Positions 1 to 10,211 of a DNA stretch of 64,000 nucleotides are shown piece after piece. Numbering within the stretch: position 1 is the stretch's first letter; every line of letters starts with the position of its first letter. Origin of the DNA: Rhodobacter capsulatus (GTDB taxonomy: Bacteria; Pseudomonadota; Alphaproteobacteria; Rhodobacterales; Rhodobacteraceae); the NCBI RefSeq assembly GCF_005144475.1, contig NZ_SWJZ01000041.1, positions 23,499-87,498 of the forward strand, written 5' to 3'. Position numbers and translations under genes: made by a program. A model generated the notes under the pieces. The model was not told the DNA's origin and made no database searches. It saw only the letters and a list, made by a program, of their open reading frames with translations.

Positions 1-24
1 ATTGAAATCGGTGGGGGTGGTCAT
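1..24 (-). CDS. glpX: Start of probable GlpX, class II fructose-1,6-bisphosphatase (partial)
   Basis: Only the first eight codons are inside the window; on the minus strand they read M-T-T-P-T-D-F-N. An AGGAA Shine-Dalgarno lies just upstream of the ATG. The peptide resembles the N-terminus of class II fructose-1,6-bisphosphatase (GlpX), and in related Rhodobacteraceae, as I recall, glpX follows hom in the same direction, as here. The identification rests on that context and a very short peptide, so it is tentative. The 160 bases between this start and the hom stop hold no other gene that I can see. Confidence 0.45.
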
Positions 25-186
25 GGCAGTTCCTGTGCGTTTGGGTTGGCACAGCTAGGCCAGAGACGCGCCGCCTTGACAAGTCTGACAGCGCTAACGA
101 TCTGAAACCACGTTCAATCTGTCGAGAGCGGTGGCGGATCCCCGCCCGGGTCGGTGCGCAGATGCACCGCGCCGGGGCGGGTCCGG

Positions 187-1485
187 TCAGACTTCTTCGA
201 TCCGAAGCGCCACCGGATCGCCCAGCACGACGCCGGTGGCGGGCAGGGCCGCGATCGCCACGTCGATCGCATCGCGGGTGGTCTTGTGCGTCACGATCAG
301 CACCGGGGCCGAGGTGTCCTCGTGGCCGTATTGGCGCATGCGGGAAATCGAGACGCCCGCCTCGCCCAGCACGGCGGCGACCTTGGCCAGCGCGCCGGGT
401 TTGTCCATCAGCTCAAGGCGCAGGTAATAGGGCGCGGGGGCCGAAACCGCGGCCGGGATCGGATCGGCCAGGCTTGCCGCCGGTTGCCCGAAGGTCGGCA
501 GGCGCAGCCCGCGCGCGATGTCGAGCACGTCGCCCATCACCGCCGAAGCCGTCGGGCCTTCGCCCGCCCCCGCGCCGCGCAAGACGATCTGGCCGACCGA
601 GTCGCCCTCGATCACCACCATGTTGGTGCCGCCCTGCAGCTGGCCCAGCGGCGAGGCCGCGGGCACAAGGCAGGGCATCATCCGTTGTTCGAGGCCCCGG
701 CCGGTCATCTGCGCCACGCCCAAAAGCTTGATCTTGTAGCCCATGTCACCGGCGCGGCGGATGTCGTCGATCGAGATGCAGCCGATGCCTTCCAGCACGA
801 CATTGGCAAAGCTGACCCTGGTGCCAAAGGCGATCGCGGCGAGGATCGAGAGCTTGTGGCCCGCGTCGATGCCGCCCACATCCAGTTGCGGGTCGGCTTC
901 CAGATAGCCCAGTTGCCGGGCTTCTTCGAAGACCGTCTCATAGGGCAGGCCCGCGGTTTCCATCCGCGTCAGGATGTAGTTGCAGGTGCCGTTCATCACG
1001 CCCATGACGCGGCGGATCTGGTTGCCCGCCAGCCCCTCGGTCAGCGCCTTGATCACCGGAATGCCGCCCGCGACGGCGGCTTCAAAGCGGATCACCCGGC
1101 CCAGACCCTCGGCGAGTTCGGCCAAAGCCTGACCGTGATGCGCCAAAAGCGCCTTGTTCGCGGTGACGACATCCTTGCCCGCCTTCAGCGCGGCCTCGGT
1201 CGCGTCGCGGGCCGCGCCTTCGTGGCCGCCCATCACCTCGACCAGCACATCGACATCGTCGCGCAAAGCCAGCGCCACCGGGTCGGTTTCCCAGGCGTAG
1301 CCCGACAGATCGGCATCGCGGTTCTTGCTGCGGTCGCGGGCGGAAACGGCGGTGATCTCCACCGGGCGCCCGCTGCGCGCAGCCAGCAGATCGGCGTGAC
1401 GCTGCACGATCTTCACCACGCCAATGCCGACGGTGCCAAGCCCCGCGATGCCAAGGCGAAGCGGTTGAGCGGCGGCGGCGGTCAT
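187..1485 (-). CDS. hom: Homoserine dehydrogenase
   Basis: A 432-aa cytoplasmic enzyme that reduces aspartate semialdehyde to homoserine with NAD(P)H, feeding threonine and methionine synthesis. Visible features are the Rossmann motif GLGTVG at residues 15-20, the homoserine dehydrogenase signature V-M-N-G-T-C-N-Y-I-L near residue 165, a glycine-rich G-A-G-A-G-E-G-P-T-A segment near 305, and a C-terminal ACT domain (about 355-430) starting at Y-Y-L-R-L-E. The ACT domain implies allosteric feedback, usually by threonine. Length is normal for the long ACT-bearing form. The gene lies upstream of the probable glpX on the same strand and may be co-transcribed with it. Confidence 0.95.
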   Translation of the reverse strand: MTAAAAQPLRLGIAGLGTVGIGVVKIVQRHADLLAARSGRPVEITAVSARDRSKNRDADLSGYAWETDPVALALRDDVDVLVEVMGGHEGAARDATEAALKAGKDVVTANKALLAHHGQALAELAEGLGRVIRFEAAVAGGIPVIKALTEGLAGNQIRRVMGVMNGTCNYILTRMETAGLPYETVFEEARQLGYLEADPQLDVGGIDAGHKLSILAAIAFGTRVSFANVVLEGIGCISIDDIRRAGDMGYKIKLLGVAQMTGRGLEQRMMPCLVPAASPLGQLQGGTNMVVIEGDSVGQIVLRGAGAGEGPTASAVMGDVLDIARGLRLPTFGQPAASLADPIPAAVSAPAPYYLRLELMDKPGALAKVAAVLGEAGVSISRMRQYGHEDTSAPVLIVTHKTTRDAIDVAIAALPATGVVLGDPVALRIEEV

Positions 1486-1560
1486 GGGAACCTCATGCAG
1501 TTGGCGATCAGATGCGCCCTGTTAGCCTTTCGCGGCGCGCAAAGCAACGCGCGGCTTGCG

Positions 1561-1758
1561 TCACGGGGTCTCGGCGCGCAGGGCCTCGGCGCGGGCGCGC
1601 AGGGCTTCGGCCCGGGCCTCGAGCCCCGGCGCGGGCGAGGGCGAGAGCGGTTCCTCGACCAGAAGCGTCTCGGCGGGCACCAGGTTCGGGAAATCCACCC
1701 CGGGCGCGGCCGAACAGGCGGCAAGGGCAAGCGGCAGGATCAGGGCAGGGCGCAGCAT
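1561..1758 (-). CDS. Small lipoprotein
   Basis: A 65-aa protein with a lipoprotein signal: a hydrophobic run L-I-L-P-L-A-L-A-A-C whose cysteine (residue 15) would be lipidated. The mature part is only about 50 residues and ends in a short Ala/Arg/Glu heptad-like repeat (E-A-R-A-E-A-L-R-A-R-A-E-A-L) that could form a helix or coiled coil. The reading frame stays open upstream, but the lipobox fixes the start at position 1758. It is divergent from the TetR gene, with about 95 bases between the starts. I do not recognise a family; function is unknown. Confidence 0.6.
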   Translation of the reverse strand: MLRPALILPLALAACSAAPGVDFPNLVPAETLLVEEPLSPSPAPGLEARAEALRARAEALRAETP

Positions 1759-1819
1759 GGGGGCTCCGGGTGATGTCGCGCCAGCATAAGGAGCCCGGCC
1801 GTCCGCCGCCAGAGCCGGT

Positions 1820-1846
1820 TTGATATTGAACATGTGTTCAGATAAT
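1820..1846 (+). promoter_or_regulatory. Candidate autoregulated promoter/operator of the TetR gene
   Basis: TGAACATGTGTTCA (1827-1840) has perfect 6-bp inverted arms around a 2-bp centre. It sits between a -35-like TTGATA (1820-1825) and a -10-like GATAAT (1841-1846), 15 bp apart. The -10 ends 8 bases before the ATG at 1855, so transcription would start at or next to the start codon. The position is where a TetR dimer would block its own promoter. Confidence 0.5.
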
Positions 1847-1854
1847 CTGGGCGC

Positions 1855-2442
1855 ATGGCACGCAAGACAGGGTCTCATTCCGAAATCACCGGGCCGCGCA
1901 TCCGCGCCGAGGCCAGCCGGCTGTTTGCCCGGCACGGCTTTGCCGCGGTCTCGATGCGGCAGATCGCGGCGGCGGTGGGGGTGCAGGCGGGGGCGCTTTA
2001 TCTGTATACCCCCGACAAGGAAGCGCTGCTCTTCGAGCTGCTGAAGACGCATATGGACGAGCTTTTGGCCGCCTGGGCCGCGGCGCCGCGCGGGCCGGGG
2101 GCGCTGGCGCGGCTGGAAACCTTCGTGCGCTTTCACATCCGTCACAACCTGCCCCGGGCCGAGGCGGTGTTCCTCAGCTACATGGAGCTGCGCAATCTCT
2201 CGGAGGGGAATTTCGCCGTCATCGAGGCGCTGCGCCGGGCCTATGAGACCGAGCTGGAGACGATCTTGCAGGCCGGTCAGGCCGAGGGGGTCTTTGCCCT
2301 GCCCGACACGAAACTGGCGAGCCTGGCGATCATCGCGATGCTGACCGGGGTCAATACCTGGTATCGCGAGGGCGGGCGGCTGAGCCGCGAGAGGATCGAG
2401 ACGATCTATTGGGACATGGTGCGCAAGGCGGTCGGCGCCTGA
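1855..2442 (+). CDS. TetR/AcrR family transcriptional regulator
   Basis: A 195-aa DNA-binding repressor-type protein. The N-terminal helix-turn-helix spans about residues 15-60 (F-A-A-V-S-M-R-Q-I-A-A-A-V-G-V, then A-L-Y-L-Y-T-P-D-K-E-A-L), the classic TetR layout. The helical C-terminal ligand-binding half contains R-A-Y-E-T-E-L-E and W-Y-R-E-G-G-R-L-S and resembles the KstR2-type group that often controls acyl-CoA or lipid catabolism. No Shine-Dalgarno precedes the ATG, and a likely -10 element ends 8 bases upstream, so the mRNA may be leaderless. The ligand and targets cannot be told from the sequence; the divergent lipoprotein gene is the nearest candidate. Confidence 0.85.
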   Translation: MARKTGSHSEITGPRIRAEASRLFARHGFAAVSMRQIAAAVGVQAGALYLYTPDKEALLFELLKTHMDELLAAWAAAPRGPGALARLETFVRFHIRHNLPRAEAVFLSYMELRNLSEGNFAVIEALRRAYETELETILQAGQAEGVFALPDTKLASLAIIAMLTGVNTWYREGGRLSRERIETIYWDMVRKAVGA

Positions 2443-2457
2443 GCGCCGGGGGCCGGA

Positions 2458-3090
2458 TCAGCTGGCGTCGCTCCAGGTGTTGCGCACCCCGCGCGAGCGG
2501 GTGATGATGAAATTCGAAAACCGGAGCTGCGAGGACAGGCCCTGACGTGTCCAGGTGTTCCCGCCGTCCAGCGTCAGGGATTTCTGGCCGATGTCGAAGA
2601 TCGGGTTGTAGCTGAGCGAGGTTTCCAGAATCACCGCGTAATCCCCCTCGGACATCAGCGGGATCCGGTCTTTTTCCGCATTGATCGTGGTGACCGTGTG
2701 CACCGGGGTCAGCGCCGTGGCCCAGGATTTTTCCAGCGCGAACTTGTTGCCGTTCCCGTCGCAATCGATCACGGTATTGGCGTTGTTGTCGCTGGGGCAA
2801 TAGATGATGGTGACCCGAAGCCAGCTGCGGCTGGCATCGCTGTTCAGCATGAAATCCAGCATCCGCTTGGCCCCCGCCATGTAGGTGGGCCCGATCGGCG
2901 CCTCCTCGCGCGAGATCATGTCGGCGATCGTGTAGCTGGCCTTCAGCGCCTCGGACTTGGTGCGGAAGGCGTCGAGGAACTGAAACGCGATCGCATACCA
3001 GCCCAGGATGAGCAGGGCGCCCATCACCCCTTCGATCGGGATCGAGCCGCGCTCCTCGCGCAGGAGCTTGCGCAGACGCCGCATCAGCAT
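2458..3090 (-). CDS. TadE-like pseudopilin/pilus assembly protein
   Basis: A 210-aa protein, last of a three-gene set on this strand. The start at 3090 is chosen because a GAGG Shine-Dalgarno precedes it and it gives the typical N-terminus L-R-K-L-L-R-E-E-R-G-S-I-P-I-E-G. That resembles TadE/TadG prepilin-like leaders, in which a basic stretch and E-x-G precede one hydrophobic helix (about residues 20-40, G-A-L-L-I-L-G-W-Y-A). The rest is a presumed periplasmic domain with an isolated cysteine pair (I-Y-C-P and I-D-C-D). TadE proteins are minor pseudopilins of Flp/Tad pili; assignment is by N-terminal architecture and neighbourhood. Confidence 0.7.
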   Translation of the reverse strand: MLMRRLRKLLREERGSIPIEGVMGALLILGWYAIAFQFLDAFRTKSEALKASYTIADMISREEAPIGPTYMAGAKRMLDFMLNSDASRSWLRVTIIYCPSDNNANTVIDCDGNGNKFALEKSWATALTPVHTVTTINAEKDRIPLMSEGDYAVILETSLSYNPIFDIGQKSLTLDGGNTWTRQGLSSQLRFSNFIITRSRGVRNTWSDAS

Positions 3091-3154
3091 GGCCGGGCCT
3101 CGCCGGTTCGGCACCAATCGTTCTGAACTGCGGAAGCTGCGGTCATGGCGGGCC

Positions 3155-3709
3155 CTACTGCGGTTCGTTGACAAAGGCGGTGGTCGCGATCAGGGCGTAT
3201 TTGTCGCCGATATCATGGGCCAAGGCCCGCGACAGCGGGTTGAGCGTCTCCATCGGCGCGACGCGCAGACAGGCGCGCAGGATCATCAGCTGGCCCGAGA
3301 CGCCGGGTTGAATGACCGGCGTTTCGGTTTCGGTGATCGCATCGGAACAGAGCACGCCCCGGCCGTTGATATCCGAGGACCACGTGGTCCTGTCGACCTG
3401 AAACACCTCGACGGTCAGATCCTCCATGCAATCGGGCAGGAAGGCGATGTTGCCGCAGATCGAGCGCTTGAGCTGGTCGTGGCTCGGCATCTCGGCCACG
3501 CCCAGCCGCAGGATCCGCGTGGTCAGATCGACGCCGCGATCCAGCAGGGTCTGCCGGACGCCCAGCACGCACAGCTCGACCGAGGCCACCATCATCATCA
3601 CGAAGAACGGCATCCAGAACACGGCCGGGATCGAGGCCGCCCCCTCTTCGGAGCGCAGCCGGGCACCGATCCCCCGGAATGGCCGCAAGCTGAGGCGCAG
3701 GTGTGTCAT
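3155..3709 (-). CDS. TadE-like pseudopilin/pilus assembly protein
   Basis: A 184-aa protein in the middle of the Tad-like trio, starting 8 bases after the stop of the upstream VWA gene, so almost certainly co-transcribed. The chosen start (3709) gives a basic N-terminus followed by R-S-E-E-G-A-A-S-I-P-A-V-F-W and a hydrophobic segment rich in Met/Phe/Val (about residues 32-55), the TadE/TadG pattern. The frame is open about 66 codons further upstream, but that part is the upstream gene read out of frame. Three cysteines in the soluble part (C-G-N, P-D-C-M, L-C-S-D) suggest periplasmic disulphides. Role inferred: minor pilin or assembly factor. Confidence 0.7.
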   Translation of the reverse strand: MTHLRLSLRPFRGIGARLRSEEGAASIPAVFWMPFFVMMMVASVELCVLGVRQTLLDRGVDLTTRILRLGVAEMPSHDQLKRSICGNIAFLPDCMEDLTVEVFQVDRTTWSSDINGRGVLCSDAITETETPVIQPGVSGQLMILRACLRVAPMETLNPLSRALAHDIGDKYALIATTAFVNEPQ

Positions 3710-3717
3710 CGCGGGCC

Positions 3718-5661
3718 TCAGTTCGTCAGCCGCAAGGAGGAGATCGAGGCGGCGATCGAGGCGAAGGCCGTCGACAGGTTGCTGCCCTGAACCGCGTAAT
3801 AGTAGCTCGGCCCGCTGGAGCAGTATTCCAGCAGCGCCTTGCCCTCGCTCGGGGCATCGGCGGCGACGGAGAAAATGTAGACCCCCTTGCCCTTCGCCAT
3901 GTCGCAAAGCTTCTTCGTCCGCGCGTCCTTGACGCCGGTATCGTAGACGGCATTCGCCATCAGGTCATATTGCGCCCCGGCGCTGCGGGCATAGGCCTTG
4001 CCGACAAGCCCCGCCACGGTGTTCAGGTTCCAGTTTTTCGTCTGGTAGAGATAATCATAGCTCACGTCATAGATCGGCGCTTCGGTGGTGACACTGACGG
4101 TGACGGTCTTCCTGCAGGTGTAGGTGCGCTGGGACGAGGTGGAGCTGGTCATCGTGCAGTCGCTGGTACCCACCGAGCAGCTGTTCCATTTCCATTGGCC
4201 GTAGGCGTTCTTGTATTGCGTGCAGGTCGCGGTCTGGACCTGCTGTTCCGAGGTGGTCTTGGTGATCGCACTGCGCGCGACCCAGGTGCCGGTCTCGTAT
4301 TTGTAATAGGGCGCGCTGGTTTTCGAGGCGTCGTAATAATAGATCCCGCTTGCCGTCGTGGCCGAGGGGCCGAAGCTGCCGAGGCTGTTGACCCCGAGGG
4401 TCGACATGATCCCCGAAGCGCCGGTGCGATAGCCCGGCAGGGTCGAGAAGTTGGCGGTGTTCGCGCCGTCGGTCATCAGCACCAGCACCTTCATCGTGTC
4501 GCCGTCATAGTCGATCGGGCGCGGCTTGGTTTCCCGGAAAGCGCTGCTGACCGAGGTCATCTTGGCGACTTCATCCCGTGCCGAAGGGTCGAGCAGCGCC
4601 AGGCCCCATTTGGTGCCGACGTCGATCGAGGTCCAGCCGCCCGCGGTCAGCTTGTCGATGAGGCCCGTGGTGTCGGCGGCCAGAAATTTCGGGTCGCTGG
4701 ACAGCGGAATCACGCGGTTCTGCGGGCTGTTCATGCAATTGTGCCAATCCTGCGAGGGATTGTTCGAGGTCGAACCGTTGCTGACGACGGTCGAGAGGCT
4801 GTCGGCGTATCTATAGGAACTGCCGTACATCGTCCGGGTCAGCGGCCCGGCGCCGTCGATCTGCATCGTGTTGTAGTCGCCAGCCACGAAATCGGCGCAT
4901 TGCGGCATCGCGAAGCCGCTTCCGGTGACGCTGAAATCACTCGACAGGGTGTAGCCTGCCTGCATTTCCGAGCCCAGATAGACATTCGTGGAATAGGGCA
5001 CGACGCTGACACTGGTGCGTCCGGCGGCCACGCCGTCATTCGACGAGGCGAAGACCGTGTTGATGAAGGTTTTCGCCGCGACCTGCAGGTGCTGGAACCG
5101 GGTCTTCGACTTCGTGCAGCTTCGGGTGCAGGAAGGGTCGTCCTTGACGTATTCCGTCATCGAGCCCGACAGGTCGAGCACGAGCGAGATCTCGACGTTG
5201 CCGACCGCCTGCATCGCCTGGGTGTCGCCGGTGGCGGCAAGGCTGTTCACCCCGAGCAGCGGCCCGAAGATCGTCGGCATGTCATCGTCCACCTCGACGG
5301 TGACGCGCCGCCATCCCAGCGCGATGCTGCCTTCGACCTTCGGGTTGAAGGACGAATCATTGGCGATGTAGTCCAGCCCGGCCTTGGTCAGGTAATCCTT
5401 CACCACCAGCTTCGGGTCGCGTTTTTGCGTCAGCGAGGCGGCGGCCAGCACCGCCCGGTCGATGGTGTTCTGGATCAGCGTGCGGCGTTCCTCGACCCGG
5501 ACCAGATCGATCGCGATCCCGGTGGTGATCAGCATGAACAGGAAGATCTGCAGCGACAGGATGATCAGGGCGCCCTCCTCGTTGCGCACCAGCCGACGCA
5601 GCATTCCGCCGCCCCAGGCCTTCCCGCCCCGAGCCTTCCCGTCCCGACTGCCCAGTTTCAT
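3718..5661 (-). CDS. TadG-like protein with von Willebrand factor A domain
   Basis: A 647-aa protein. The start at 5661 is preceded by GGAG at 7-base spacing; the frame continues 20 codons upstream without a ribosome site. The N-terminus has the TadG/TadE pattern (L-V-R-N-E-E-G-A-L-I-I-L-S-L) and one transmembrane helix (about 31-53). A VWA domain begins near residue 157; its MIDAS motif D-L-S-G-S is at 163-167. A long Ser/Thr/Tyr/Cys-rich insertion follows (about 440-540), with cysteines likely paired in the periplasm. The C-terminal part returns to VWA-like sequence (V-Y-I-F-S-V-A-A-D-A). First gene of the trio; probably a surface or pilus-associated adhesin. No Tad secretion ATPase lies nearby. 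Confidence 0.8.
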   Translation of the reverse strand: MKLGSRDGKARGGKAWGGGMLRRLVRNEEGALIILSLQIFLFMLITTGIAIDLVRVEERRTLIQNTIDRAVLAAASLTQKRDPKLVVKDYLTKAGLDYIANDSSFNPKVEGSIALGWRRVTVEVDDDMPTIFGPLLGVNSLAATGDTQAMQAVGNVEISLVLDLSGSMTEYVKDDPSCTRSCTKSKTRFQHLQVAAKTFINTVFASSNDGVAAGRTSVSVVPYSTNVYLGSEMQAGYTLSSDFSVTGSGFAMPQCADFVAGDYNTMQIDGAGPLTRTMYGSSYRYADSLSTVVSNGSTSNNPSQDWHNCMNSPQNRVIPLSSDPKFLAADTTGLIDKLTAGGWTSIDVGTKWGLALLDPSARDEVAKMTSVSSAFRETKPRPIDYDGDTMKVLVLMTDGANTANFSTLPGYRTGASGIMSTLGVNSLGSFGPSATTASGIYYYDASKTSAPYYKYETGTWVARSAITKTTSEQQVQTATCTQYKNAYGQWKWNSCSVGTSDCTMTSSTSSQRTYTCRKTVTVSVTTEAPIYDVSYDYLYQTKNWNLNTVAGLVGKAYARSAGAQYDLMANAVYDTGVKDARTKKLCDMAKGKGVYIFSVAADAPSEGKALLEYCSSGPSYYYAVQGSNLSTAFASIAASISSLRLTN

Positions 5662-5875
5662 CGCGTGTCTCCGATCCGGTGCCCGTCCCGCCCCCGACTC
5701 GCGCAGGGGGGACTGTTCCATCTTTCTTCTTGCGCCGGAACCGGGCGGAAATGTGGCGCATCGGTGGCGCAGGGCGTTGATTGTGCAGGGATTTGAGACA
5801 CTCTGCGCGGCGGCGGTGGCGGTGTCGCCCCGATCGGGACAATGTTTCCGGGGAACAGCGATTTTCTCGCCGCCG

Positions 5876-5890
5876 TTAGGGAGATGTTAA
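5876..5890. promoter_or_regulatory. CtrA-like site upstream of dnaG (weak)
   Basis: TTAG-N7-TTAA differs by one base from the alphaproteobacterial CtrA consensus TTAA-N7-TTAA. It lies 69 bases before dnaG in the region between the divergent tadG-like and dnaG genes. A single near-match can occur by chance. Confidence 0.25.
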
Positions 5891-5958
5891 TCTGTCAGGC
5901 GTAATGATTCGGCCTTGGGCCTCTCGACACCGGCGTTTCAAATCCCGATATAGGTGCC

Positions 5959-7899
5959 ATGTCCCTGCCTCCCGGTTTCCTTGACGAATTGCGCAACCGC
6001 CTGCCGCTGTCGCAGGTGGTCGGCCGCAAGGTGATCTGGGATCCGCGCAAGTCGAACCGCGCCAAGGGCGATTTCTGGGCGCCCTGTCCGTTCCACACCG
6101 AAAAGTCGGCCTCGTTCCACGTCGATGACCGCAAGGGCTTCTATTACTGCTTCGGCTGCCACGCCAAGGGCGACGCCGTCGGCTTCGTGAAGGAAACCGA
6201 AAACGTCGGCTTCATCGAGGCGGTGGAGATCCTGGCGCGCGAAGCAGGCATGGTGATGCCCGCCCGCGATCCGCAGGCGGCGCAAAAGGCCGACCGGCGC
6301 ACCGAACTGGTGCGGGTGATGGAAGAGGCGGTGAAGTGGTTCCGGCTGCAGCTGAACACCCAGGCGGGGGCGGGCGCGCGGGATTATCTGGCGCGCAGGC
6401 GGCTCGGGGCCTCGGCGCTCGAACGTTTCGAGATCGGCTTTGCCCCCGACAGCCGCAACGGCCTGTTTCAGGCCCTGACCGGCAAGGGCATCGCCCCGGA
6501 TCTGATCGTCGATGCGGGGCTGTGCATCCGCCCCGACGACGGCGGCGCCCCCTATGACCGCTTCCGCGGCCGGATCATCTTTCCGATTCGCGACGCGCGG
6601 GGGCGGGCGATTTCGCTCGGTGGTCGGGCGATGGACCCGAATGCGCGGGCGAAATACCTCAACGGCCCGGAAACCGAGCTCTTCGACAAGGGCCGCAATC
6701 TTTACAACCTTGGCCCCGCGCGCGAGGCCTGCGGCAAGGGCAAGCCGCTGATCGTCGCCGAGGGCTATGTCGATGTGATCGCGCTGGTCGAGGCGGGCTT
6801 CACCGGCGCCGTCGCGCCGCTTGGTACGGCGATCACCGAAGACCAGCTGAAACTGATGTGGCGCATCGCCGACGAGCCGCTGATCGCGCTTGATGGCGAT
6901 GCGGCCGGGCTGCGCGCCGGGCTGCGGCTGGTCGATCTGGCCCTGCCGCTGCTGGAAGCGGGCAAGGCCTTGCGCTTTGCCATCCTGCCCGGCGGGCAGG
7001 ATCCGGACGAGCTGATCAAGGCCGAGGGCCGCGAGGCGATGGAAAAGGTTCTGGCCAGCGCCAGGCCGATGGTCGATCTGCTCTGGCAGCGCGAAACCGA
7101 GGGCAAGGTCTTCGACAGCCCCGAACGCAAGGCGGCGCTCGACAAGACCCTGCGCGCGGCGCTCAAGAAGATCGCCGATCCCTCGATCCGCGCCCATTAC
7201 GGCGAGGATATCAAGCGGCTGCGCGAAGATCTGTTCGGTCTGGCCCGCGGCGGGCAGGCGCCGCGCTGGACCATGCCGCGCAACCCGGGCGCGGGCCCCC
7301 GCGGCGCGAAGCCGCCCGCCCTGCCGCTTTCGGCCACCCGGGCCTCGCTTCTGGCCTCGGCGGGCAGCGAGGCGGTGGCCGAACAGCTGCGCGAGACGAT
7401 GATCATGGCGATCCTCTGCGCCCATCCCGCGCTGGTCGCCGAATTCGAAAGCCAGATCGAGCGGCTGCGCCTGTCCGATCCCGGCGTTGCCACGCTGCGC
7501 GACACGATGCTGATGCAGGCCGACCGGCCGCCCGCGGCTTTGGCCGAAGCTTTGGCGCGCGAAAACCCGGGGGTGCTTGAAACCCTGATGTCGCATCCCC
7601 ATGTGCGCTCCGCCCCTCCGGTGCTGCGCCGCGACGACGGTGACTTTGCCCGCATGTGTCTGGCCGAGGAACTGGCCAAGTTGCAGGCGACGCGGGCGGT
7701 GCGGGCGGAAACCGAAGAAGCCGTGGAAGCTCTTGAAGGCCTGGCCGACGAGGGCGTGACCTGGCGGATCAGCCAAGCGACGAAAGCCTTTCACCGTGCC
7801 GGAAAGTCGAAACTTGAAGACAGCAGCGACCTTGGCGAGGACCGGGCCGCGATGTCACATTTCCTGCAGTCCCTGCTCGACAAGCACGGCGGCGGGTGA
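5959..7899 (+). CDS. dnaG: DNA primase
   Basis: A 646-aa primase that makes RNA primers at the replication fork together with DnaB. The N-terminal CHC2 zinc finger is visible (C-P-F-H at about 38-41 and C-F-G-C at about 60-63). The RNA polymerase core follows, then a TOPRIM domain with E-G-Y-V-D-V-I-A-L near residue 266 and the acidic A-L-D-G-D-A-A-G near 310. The C-terminal DnaB-binding part (after about 450) is poorly conserved, as usual. The gene is followed 125 bases later by rpoD, the conserved part of the macromolecular-synthesis operon; rpsU is not here. Confidence 0.97.
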   Translation: MSLPPGFLDELRNRLPLSQVVGRKVIWDPRKSNRAKGDFWAPCPFHTEKSASFHVDDRKGFYYCFGCHAKGDAVGFVKETENVGFIEAVEILAREAGMVMPARDPQAAQKADRRTELVRVMEEAVKWFRLQLNTQAGAGARDYLARRRLGASALERFEIGFAPDSRNGLFQALTGKGIAPDLIVDAGLCIRPDDGGAPYDRFRGRIIFPIRDARGRAISLGGRAMDPNARAKYLNGPETELFDKGRNLYNLGPAREACGKGKPLIVAEGYVDVIALVEAGFTGAVAPLGTAITEDQLKLMWRIADEPLIALDGDAAGLRAGLRLVDLALPLLEAGKALRFAILPGGQDPDELIKAEGREAMEKVLASARPMVDLLWQRETEGKVFDSPERKAALDKTLRAALKKIADPSIRAHYGEDIKRLREDLFGLARGGQAPRWTMPRNPGAGPRGAKPPALPLSATRASLLASAGSEAVAEQLRETMIMAILCAHPALVAEFESQIERLRLSDPGVATLRDTMLMQADRPPAALAEALARENPGVLETLMSHPHVRSAPPVLRRDDGDFARMCLAEELAKLQATRAVRAETEEAVEALEGLADEGVTWRISQATKAFHRAGKSKLEDSSDLGEDRAAMSHFLQSLLDKHGGG

Positions 7900-7913
7900 G
7901 AATTTCCGCCTTT

Positions 7914-7952
7914 GATTCGCCCCTGTGATTCGTCGCCGTGATTCGATAAAAC
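7914..7952 (+). repeat. Three 13-bp tandem repeats in the rpoD leader
   Basis: Three consecutive 13-base units each begin GATTCG (7914, 7927, 7940). The first two have the form GATTCG-Y-C-S-C-Y-G-T; the third diverges after GATTCG. A fourth GATTCG occurs at 7963. They lie between dnaG and rpoD, about 70-110 bases before the rpoD start. Confidence 0.6.
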
Positions 7953-8023
7953 GGCGAGAAACGATTCGACCCGCTGCGCGCCACCCCGTGCGCAGCCCCG
8001 ATGCAGCCCGACGAGGAGCGCCC

Positions 8024-10048
<2,025 letters not shown>

Positions 10049-10071
10049 GCGGTCCGTCCCGCCTGTCTGCC

Positions 10072-10102
10072 GATGCGCCCTTTCGGGCGCATCTTCTTTT
10101 TT
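10072..10102 (+). terminator. Rho-independent terminator of rpoD
   Basis: A perfect 9-bp stem GATGCGCCC / GGGCGCATC with a 4-base loop is followed by TTCTTTTTT. It begins 24 bases after the rpoD stop. Confidence 0.92.
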
Positions 10103-10211
10103 GCAAGCCCCGGTTGATTAGATACATTTCACACCTGCTTTTCGGATTTCGTCAACGGCGCCTTAACATTCTTGTCCCAGACTGGACTCGGTGGGAGATG
10201 GAGGGCGCAAG

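Noticed and set aside
3703..5796. A 697-codon plus-strand frame opposite the VWA/TadG-like gene
   Set aside because: Shadow of a high-GC gene; the minus-strand protein has a MIDAS motif and a membrane helix, while this one has nothing recognisable.
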